DNA from: Nocardia sputorum
GTDB taxonomy: Bacteria; Actinomycetota; Actinomycetes; Mycobacteriales; Mycobacteriaceae
Direction of reading: 5' to 3'
Length of the DNA stretch: 64,000 bases
NCBI RefSeq assembly: GCF_027924405.1
Contig: NZ_AP026978.1
Coordinates: 7,192,001 to 7,256,000 of the forward strand
In this document: positions 57,254-64,000 of the stretch, piece by piece
How positions within the stretch are numbered: the stretch's first letter is position 1
How the letters are laid out: each line of letters starts with the position of its first letter
Made by a program: the position numbers and the translations under genes
The notes under the pieces: model-generated
Told to the model about the DNA's origin: nothing
Database searches by the model: none
Seen by the model: only the letters and a program-made list of their open reading frames with translations

Positions 57254-58720
57254 ATGACTTCACCAGCAACGCTCTCGGCCGCTCAGGCGACCGATCCGGC
57301 CAGATGGTCAGCCCGGCTTTGGGGCATGCTGATCACGCTCTGCATCGTGTTGTTCCTCGACGGTCTCGACGTTTCGATGATCGGTGTCGCGTTGCCGTCC
57401 ATCGGCGCGGAACTCGACCTGTCCACCTCCACCCTGCAATGGCTGGTCAGCGGCTACGTGCTCGGCTACGGCGGTCTGCTGCTGCTCGGCGGCCGCACCG
57501 CCGACCTGCTCGGGCGGCGCAAGGTCTTCCTGATCGCGCTCGCGGTCTTCGCGGTCGCCTCGCTGGCCGGTGGCCTGGTCAGCTCGGGCCCGCTGTTGAT
57601 CCTCACCCGCTTCGTGAAGGGCCTCGCCGCCGCGTTCACCGCGCCGACCGGCCTGTCCATCATCACCACCAACTTCGCCGAGGGCCCGGCCAGGAACAAG
57701 GCGCTGTCCATCTACACGGTGTTCGGCGCGGGCGGCTACTCCATGGGCCTGCTGTTCGGCGGCCTGATGACCGGTGTCGGCTGGCGTTGGACGTTCCTGC
57801 TCCCGGTGCCGATCGCGCTCGCCGCGCTGGCCGCGGCCTTCGTGCTGGTGCCCAAGGATAAGCCCGCCGAGGAGGGCGGACACGACCTGCTGGGCGCGCT
57901 GCTGTCGACCTCGGCCATGTTGCTGCTGGTCTACACCGTGGTCGCCGCGCCGGAAGCCGGCTGGGCCTCGGTGCGCACCATCGGCTCGTTCGTCGCGGTC
58001 GCCGCGTTGTTCGCCGGGTTCGTCGCGGTGGAGAAGCGGGTGCGCTACCCGCTGGTGCGCCTCGGGATCCTGCGCAAGTCCTCGCTGGTCCGGGCCAGTC
58101 TCGCGATCGTCGCGGTGGCCGGTTCCTACTTCAGCTGGCAGTTCATCGTGACGCTGTACTTGCAGGACACGCTCGGCTGGTCGCCGCTGAAGCTGGCCAT
58201 GGCGCTGCTGCCGGTCGGTCTGCTGGTCGTGCTGTCGGCCTTCTTCTCCGACAAGCTCGTCGATCGCTTCGGTACGGGGCCGGTGATCGGCGTGACCATG
58301 ACCGTGATGGCCGTCGGCTACCTGCTTTTCCTGCGGCTGGACACCGCGCCCTCCTACCTGACGATGCTGCTGCCCGCAGTGCTGCTCATCGGCATCGGAT
58401 GGGTCGGCTTCCCGGCCATCAACATCCAGGCCACCAACGGCATCGATGACGAGGAACAGGGTCTCGCCGCCGGAGTCCTGCAAACGTCCATGCAGGTCGG
58501 CGCGGCCATCGTGCTCGCGGTGACCACGGCGATCATCTCCTCCGGCGCGCATGCCGACATCTCGGCCGCCGGGATGCTCGACACCTACCGTCCGGGTCTG
58601 GAATTCGCCGCGGGCGTGTCCATCGTCGGCGCGCTGGTCGCCCTGCTCGCCTTCGTGCCGCGCTTCCGTGGTCAGGAGCGGGCAGCGGAGGAAGAGAAGG
58701 AACTGCAACTCGTCGGCTGA
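57254..58720 (+). CDS. MFS drug-efflux transporter, DHA2 (14-helix) type
   Basis: The 488-aa membrane protein has motif D1-like LDGLDVSMIGVALPSIG, motif A GRTADLLGRRKVFL, and a helix-5 region GAGGYSMGLLFGGLMT related to motif C of EmrB/QacA transporters, with roughly 14 helices. It probably exports drugs or lipophilic compounds by proton antiport. ATG 57254 is favoured. The divergent MarR protein and the operator point to ligand-induced expression. A cytosolic Glu/Lys tail ends the protein. Confidence 0.9.
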   Translation: MTSPATLSAAQATDPARWSARLWGMLITLCIVLFLDGLDVSMIGVALPSIGAELDLSTSTLQWLVSGYVLGYGGLLLLGGRTADLLGRRKVFLIALAVFAVASLAGGLVSSGPLLILTRFVKGLAAAFTAPTGLSIITTNFAEGPARNKALSIYTVFGAGGYSMGLLFGGLMTGVGWRWTFLLPVPIALAALAAAFVLVPKDKPAEEGGHDLLGALLSTSAMLLLVYTVVAAPEAGWASVRTIGSFVAVAALFAGFVAVEKRVRYPLVRLGILRKSSLVRASLAIVAVAGSYFSWQFIVTLYLQDTLGWSPLKLAMALLPVGLLVVLSAFFSDKLVDRFGTGPVIGVTMTVMAVGYLLFLRLDTAPSYLTMLLPAVLLIGIGWVGFPAINIQATNGIDDEEQGLAAGVLQTSMQVGAAIVLAVTTAIISSGAHADISAAGMLDTYRPGLEFAAGVSIVGALVALLAFVPRFRGQERAAEEEKELQLVG

Positions 58721-58869
58721 TCGAAGTAGCCGACGCCGAGCGCCGCCACCAAGCACTGGTTGGCGGCGCTCGGCGTACGCGGCTGCTTCCGGTGGGACTC
58801 AGGTTTTCGGACGGATGCGCCGGGCCGGTGTTCGCGCGGCCCCTCTTCGGAACGACACCACGTCCCGGG

Positions 58870-59418
58870 TCACGAAAACGGCGGGGCCACGGAATCTTTC
58901 GCGGAGCGGATGAAAGTGAGTTCCCTGCCGTCGCGACCGACCCGCGGCCACTCGATGCCCAGCGTGGGATCGAACGCATCGATGTCGTGGTCGAACTCCG
59001 GCTGGTACTCCAGGGAGCACAGATAGGTGACCGTCGATCCGTCCTCCAGGGAGAGGATCGCGTGGCCGAGACCTTCGGACAGAAACACCGAGCGCCGGTC
59101 GACGTCGTCGAGCAGCACACTGTCCCAGCGCCCGTAGGTCGGTGAGCCGGGACGCAGATCGACCACCACGTCGAGGAACGCTCCGCGCACACAGGTCACG
59201 TATTTGGCCTGGCCCGGCGGGTCCTCGGTGTAGTGGATGCCGCGCAGCACCCCGGCGGCCGACACCGAGCAGTTGACCTGCCGCAGGTCGAACGGTCGCC
59301 CGGTCGCCTTCTCGAACTCCGAGGCCTTGAACCCCTCGAGGAACATGCCGCGATCGTCTCCGTGCTGGCGCGGCGTGATCACCCACGCGCCCGGCACCGC
59401 GAGTTCCCGGAACTCCAT
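58870..59418 (-). CDS. rmlC: dTDP-4-dehydrorhamnose 3,5-epimerase
   Basis: The 182-aa RmlC cupin has FLEGFKASEFEKATG, the catalytic His region VLRGIHYTEDPPGQAKYV, VVDLRPGSPTYGRW and the late GLGHAILSLED (cf. GFAHGF in typical RmlC). Compared with canonical RmlC the last motif is diverged, and some actinomycete paralogues with this look act on other dTDP-sugars; rhamnose synthesis is supported by the adjoining rmlA. The ATG is 2 nt from the rmlA stop. Confidence 0.87.
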   Translation of the reverse strand: MEFRELAVPGAWVITPRQHGDDRGMFLEGFKASEFEKATGRPFDLRQVNCSVSAAGVLRGIHYTEDPPGQAKYVTCVRGAFLDVVVDLRPGSPTYGRWDSVLLDDVDRRSVFLSEGLGHAILSLEDGSTVTYLCSLEYQPEFDHDIDAFDPTLGIEWPRVGRDGRELTFIRSAKDSVAPPFS

Positions 59419-59420
59419 GC

Positions 59421-60293
59421 TCACCAGTCCCGTCCGCGGTCGAGCAGATCGAGCAGATAGCGGCCGTACCCGGAGCGGACCATCGGTTCGGCGAGCCGGC
59501 GCAGCTGCTCGTCGTCGATGAAGCCCATCCGCCAGGCCACCTCTTCGGGGACGCCGATCTTGAGGCCCTGCCGCTCCTCGATGGTGCGGACGTAATTGGC
59601 CGCGTCGAGCAGGGAATCGAAGGTACCGGTGTCCAGCCACGCGGTGCCGCGGGCGAGCACGTCCACGCTCAGGCGATCCTGTTCCAGGTAGGCGCGATTG
59701 ATGTCGGTGATCTCGTATTCGCCACGTGCGGACGGTCGCAGCGACCGGGCGATCTCCACCACGTCGTTGTCGTAGAAGTACAGCCCCGGAATGGCGTAGT
59801 TCGACCGGGGGACCTTGGGTTTCTCCTCGATGGACACCGCGCGTCCTTCGGTGAACTCCACCACGCCGTAGGCGGTCGGGTCGGAGACCCAGTACGCGAA
59901 CACCGCACCGCCGTCGATCCCGTGGAAGCGATTGAGGCTGGTGCCGAGACCGGGGCCGTGAAAGATGTTGTCGCCGAGCACCAGTGCGGCGCAATCGCCG
60001 CCGATGTGATCGGCGCCCAGGACGAAGGCCCTGGCCAGGCCGTCCGGCTCGGGCTGGACCACGTAGTCGAGGGACAGCCCGAACTGCGTGCCGTCGCCGA
60101 GCAGCCGCCGGAACGCCGCGGCGTCCTCGGGCGTCGTGATCACCAGGATGTCCCTGATCCCCGCGAGCATCAGCGTGGAAAGGGGGTAGTAGACCATGGG
60201 TTTGTCGTAGACCGGGACCAGCTGCTTGCTCACCCCGCGCGTGATCGGGTGCAACCGGGAGCCGGTGCCGCCCGCCAGAATGATTCCGCGCAT
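59421..60293 (-). CDS. rmlA: Glucose-1-phosphate thymidylyltransferase
   Basis: The 290-aa enzyme makes dTDP-glucose. It has the nucleotide-binding [39 protein letters not shown] and [10 protein letters not shown], plus [19 protein letters not shown] and [11 protein letters not shown]. Length fits RmlA (~290). It is followed by rmlC; rmlB is separated by about 2.5 kb and lies on the + strand. No clear ribosome site precedes the ATG. Confidence 0.95.
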   Translation of the reverse strand: MRGIILAGGTGSRLHPITRGVSKQLVPVYDKPMVYYPLSTLMLAGIRDILVITTPEDAAAFRRLLGDGTQFGLSLDYVVQPEPDGLARAFVLGADHIGGDCAALVLGDNIFHGPGLGTSLNRFHGIDGGAVFAYWVSDPTAYGVVEFTEGRAVSIEEKPKVPRSNYAIPGLYFYDNDVVEIARSLRPSARGEYEITDINRAYLEQDRLSVDVLARGTAWLDTGTFDSLLDAANYVRTIEERQGLKIGVPEEVAWRMGFIDDEQLRRLAEPMVRSGYGRYLLDLLDRGRDW

Positions 60294-60521
60294 GCCTGGA
60301 GTCTGCCAGTCTCACGGCTCCGGGATTCGATGAGGTTCCGAGTAGTCCTCGATTCGGTCACGGCCGTTTCGCCGCGGCGGGGTTGGAGCGATTCTGTTGC
60401 GTAGGTCACGATGCGCATGGTCTTCTGAAAAGACACTGCGTGAGATGTCAGCGCCGACAGCTCGCCTGGGCGACCTCGGTCCGGTCGTGATTCGGCGCAC
60501 CAGTTGTGAGGTAGGTGCGCG

Positions 60522-61511
60522 ATGGCGACCAGAGACGGCGAGCCCGGCGTGGTGATGAATCCGAAGGGCCCCAGCGCGCAATCGCGCCTGCTGCTTGCCA
60601 CCTGTATGGGCGTGGTCCGGCCGGTGCTGCGAACCTTCCCCGTGACCAAGGCGACCATCCCGGTCGGCGCCGCCACCGTGGACGGGCTGGCGCGATTGCG
60701 TCCCCGCCCGTACGGCATCGATCGGGAGCAGGTGTCGTTGCATCGTCTCCGCCTGGAGATCATCCGCCCGGCCGGTGCGGCGCGTGCGCTGCGCCACGGC
60801 GCGGTGCTCTACATGCACGGCGGCGGCTTCGCGATCTGCAGCACCCGCAGTCATCGTCCGATCGCGGCGAGCCTGGCTCGCCGCACCGGCCTGCCCGTGA
60901 TCAATGTCGAGTACCGCCAATTGCCCGGCACGCGGATCGCCGACTCGGTGCGGGACTGCCTGGCCGCCTACCGCTGGCTGTTGCGCCACGGTGCCGATCC
61001 GGCGCGGATCATCTTCGCGGGTGACTCGGCGGGCGGCTATCTGACTTTCGCGACCGCGCTGCTGGCCGTGGAGTCGGGGTTGCCGGTGCCGGCCGGGTTG
61101 GTCGGCTTGAGCCCGCTGCTGGACCTGGACTACGGGGCGAAGCGGGACTACGTGAACGTCGCGCGGGATCCGTATATCCCGTTGTCGGCGCTGGAAGCGG
61201 TGGTGCGCATCGGCGCGGAGGTCGACGGAGTGCTCGATCCGGCGCTGTCGCCGGTCAACGCGGTGCTGTCCGCGCTGCCGCCCGTGCTGTTGATCGCCGC
61301 CGAGGACGAGGTGCTGCGCTTCGACTCCGAACTGATGGCGCAGCGGCTCACGGCGGCGGGCGTGCCGAACGCGCTGGAGCTGTGGCGCGGCCAGGTCCAC
61401 GCCTTCATGAGCATCGCGCCGAACCTGCCGGAGAGCAGGGCGGCGCTGGCGCGGGTCTCGCGGTTCGTGCGGGCATGCATCGAAGAGGACCAGCGGGCTC
61501 GGACGGCGTAA
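60522..61511 (+). CDS. Hormone-sensitive-lipase-type alpha/beta hydrolase
   Basis: The 329-aa esterase has the HSL oxyanion motif YMHGGGFAI, nucleophile elbow FAGDSAGGYL, and the C-terminal acid/His pair in LLIAAEDEVLRFD and QVHAFMSI. The ATG follows GTGAGGTAGG. Substrate unknown; mycobacterial Lip proteins of this class hydrolyse short-chain esters. It sits between rmlA and rmlB. Confidence 0.88.
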   Translation: MATRDGEPGVVMNPKGPSAQSRLLLATCMGVVRPVLRTFPVTKATIPVGAATVDGLARLRPRPYGIDREQVSLHRLRLEIIRPAGAARALRHGAVLYMHGGGFAICSTRSHRPIAASLARRTGLPVINVEYRQLPGTRIADSVRDCLAAYRWLLRHGADPARIIFAGDSAGGYLTFATALLAVESGLPVPAGLVGLSPLLDLDYGAKRDYVNVARDPYIPLSALEAVVRIGAEVDGVLDPALSPVNAVLSALPPVLLIAAEDEVLRFDSELMAQRLTAAGVPNALELWRGQVHAFMSIAPNLPESRAALARVSRFVRACIEEDQRARTA

Positions 61512-61531
61512 CCGGTCGGGCCCTGCCCAGG

Positions 61532-61566
61532 CGAGCCCCGCCCCGCACCGGACGGGACGGGGCTCG
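61532..61566 (+). terminator. Hairpin after HSL-type hydrolase
   Basis: CGAGCCCCG and CGGGGCTCG form a 9-bp stem, extendable with one mismatch, 21 nt after the stop. 61567-61733 shows no gene. Confidence 0.7.
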
Positions 61567-61733
61567 CGTCTGCGTGGGGCAAGTTCGCACCTCGGCGGTA
61601 CCCTGCGCCCGCCGCGGACTATTTCCGATTCGAAGTTATCTGTCCTTGATAGCCCAGGTCACAAGTCCGCGATTTTGATTTTTTGCATATTGTTCAATAA
61701 TCGTTCACCTTTCCGTTTGCTGCCGGAACAACT

Positions 61734-61770
61734 GAAGCCCCGCCCGGGCTGTCCGCGCGGGCGGGGCTTC
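61734..61770 (-). terminator. Terminator of secreted glycine-rich protein gene
   Basis: GAAGCCCCGCCCG and CGGGCGGGGCTTC form a 13-bp perfect stem with an 11-nt loop, 31 nt past the - strand stop at 61802. Confidence 0.8.
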
Positions 61771-61801
61771 TGTGTTGTTCGATTATGCGTTCGGCCGCGG
61801 A

Positions 61802-62509
61802 TTACTTCGGGGCGTTGAACGGCTGGTTGATGGTGGTGAAGTACTGGATCGCGGCACCGATCGCGACCGGGGCGGTGATCAGCAGCTGGCCCGCGAGGGT
61901 GCCCAGCGCGCCGACGGCGATGATGCCGCCGAGGCAGCCGATGGCGGCGGCCGGGATGAACCCGCCGAACAGGCCGATGATGGCCGCCGAGGCGACGGTG
62001 GCGCCGGCGATGCCGCCGAGCACGCAGCCGACGGCGCCGCCGCCGATGCCGCCGACCAGGGTGCCGATGGTGGCGCCGGTCGAGATGGTGTCCTTCATGC
62101 GGTTGAAGGCGGCCTGCTCACGGTCGTACTCGCTCTTCCACGGCGCCTTGTCCTCGAAGGGGAGGGCGACCGGCTTGTAGGTCGCGTGCGCCATGTCGAA
62201 CTGCGGGGTCAGGGTGGCGGTGCGGTCCGCGATCTCGGCAGCGATCGGGAACTCGAAGTCGTCCACCCGGAAGGTCAGCGGCATGCCGGTGAGCACGTCA
62301 CCGTTGGCGGCCTTGACCTTGAACGTGCCATCCTCGACGACCATGGAACCGGCATCGGTCGTGATGATGGACTGGGTGTCGGTCGCGTGGGCGGTGAAGT
62401 TCACCGCGCCATCGGCCTCGGAGGCCGGAGCCGCGTTCACGGTGCCGGCGGTGACGCCGAGAGCGGCGATCAGCAGTGCCGACGTCGCGGCGAATTTCCT
62501 CATCAGCAT
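61802..62509 (-). CDS. Secreted protein with Gly/Ala-rich hydrophobic C-terminal region
   Basis: The 235-aa precursor has a signal peptide (MRKFAATSALLIAALGVTAG, cleavage near VNAA). A soluble domain of ~100 residues follows (SMVVEDGTFKVKAANGDVL, DFEFPIAAEIADRTATLTP), then a long Gly/Ala-rich stretch with membrane-like helices (TIGTLVGGIGGGAVGCVLGG, PAAAIGCLGGIIAVGALGTL). The pattern is known from uncharacterised Nocardia/Rhodococcus exported proteins; function unknown. The 61512-61801 gap between it and the hydrolase holds only hairpins. Confidence 0.7.
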   Translation of the reverse strand: MLMRKFAATSALLIAALGVTAGTVNAAPASEADGAVNFTAHATDTQSIITTDAGSMVVEDGTFKVKAANGDVLTGMPLTFRVDDFEFPIAAEIADRTATLTPQFDMAHATYKPVALPFEDKAPWKSEYDREQAAFNRMKDTISTGATIGTLVGGIGGGAVGCVLGGIAGATVASAAIIGLFGGFIPAAAIGCLGGIIAVGALGTLAGQLLITAPVAIGAAIQYFTTINQPFNAPK

Positions 62510-63831
<1,322 letters not shown>

Positions 63832-63840
63832 AACGGCAAC

Positions 63841-63868
63841 GGCGCCCCGGGGACAGCCCCGGAGCGCC
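63841..63868. terminator. Hairpin after rmlB
   Basis: GGCGCCCCGGGG and CCCCGGAGCGCC pair with one mismatch around a 4-nt loop, between convergent genes. Confidence 0.7.
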
Positions 63869-63888
63869 GCGACGGAATCCTCTGCCGC

Positions 63889-64000
63889 TCAGCCCCAGAC
63901 GATGGTGTAGTACTTCGCCGCCGCCGCGATCAGGGCCACACTCGCCGCCACCAGCACGGTGACGGCCGGGCCGACCGTCGGGGTCTTCCCGGCGGAGTCG
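63889..64000 (-). CDS. C-terminal end of a membrane protein (partial)
   Basis: Read on the - strand, the last 37 codons end in a stop at 63889-63891. They encode a polar stretch (DSAGKTPTVGP) and one membrane helix (AVTVLVAASVALIAAAAKYY), ending TIVWG. The rest lies beyond the window, so no family can be given. Confidence 0.6.
   Translation of the reverse strand, partial: DSAGKTPTVGPAVTVLVAASVALIAAAAKYYTIVWG

Noticed and set aside
58870..60315. Single 481-codon rmlA-rmlC fusion
   Set aside because: The in-frame part before 59418 is the wrong frame of rmlA; rmlA (59421-60293) and rmlC are separate genes 2 nt apart.

Overview
The window reads as the chromosome of a mycolic-acid-containing actinomycete, most likely Nocardia (Rhodococcus or Gordonia are less likely). 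The evidence is high GC content, GTG/TTG starts, and an almost complete mycolate/arabinogalactan cell-envelope locus in nearly the gene order known from Mycobacterium tuberculosis (glf-glfT2-PAP2-ubiA-aftB-fbp-culp6-fadD32-pks13-accD4 on one side, gtrA/dprE1-dprE2-aftA-emb on the other). Species cannot be fixed from the sequence alone.

Layout. 1-5 kb: a SpoIID/LytB-type wall protein with a 42-bp tandem repeat, a TipA-like MerR regulator, a small membrane protein, and a divergent TetR/SDR pair. 5.1-11.8 kb: galactan synthesis (glf, glfT2), decaprenyl-phosphoribose formation (PAP2 phosphatase, ubiA-type synthase) and aftB, tightly overlapping. 12-18.4 kb: four tandem antigen-85-type mycolyltransferases, the last fused to LGFP repeats. 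18.5-20 kb: a DUF732-type lipoprotein coupled to the Culp6-like cutinase/lipase. 20.2 kb: a luciferase-like oxidoreductase. 21.5-30.3 kb: mycolate condensation (fadD32, pks13, accD4). 30.4 kb: cyclophilin. 31-34.4 kb: a first emb arabinosyltransferase on the + strand. 34.4-36.3 kb: tandem terminators, a very small ORF and an HxlR/quinone-oxidoreductase pair. 36.5-46.3 kb on the - strand: dprE1-dprE2-aftA, an extra GT-C-like membrane protein, and a second emb. 46.4 kb: gtrA. 46.9-56.7 kb is an accessory stretch: hydrolase/AraC, unknown genes bounded by a ~67-bp intergenic repeat, a probable gene remnant, PPOX protein, molybdopterin oxidoreductase, a 75-bp hairpin-forming tandem repeat, and an XRE-DUF5753 regulator. 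56.7-58.7 kb: a MarR/MFS efflux pair. 58.9-63.8 kb: rmlC-rmlA, an HSL-type hydrolase, a secreted glycine-rich protein and rmlB. The window ends inside a - strand gene.

How they work together. Rml enzymes make the dTDP-rhamnose linker sugar. Glf/GlfT2 make galactan. UbiA/PAP2 and DprE1/DprE2 make decaprenyl-phosphoarabinose. AftA, Emb, AftB and perhaps the unassigned GT-C protein build arabinan. FadD32-Pks13-AccD4 make mycolates, and the mycolyltransferases attach them to the wall.

The strongest non-gene pattern is promoter geometry. Five envelope genes or operons (glf, both emb genes, aftA, dprE1) have a TANNNT -10 hexamer followed by exactly 8 nt and then the start codon, as expected for leaderless mRNAs. 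Several others have 6-9 nt. No rRNA, tRNA, CRISPR array, insertion sequence or replication origin was seen.
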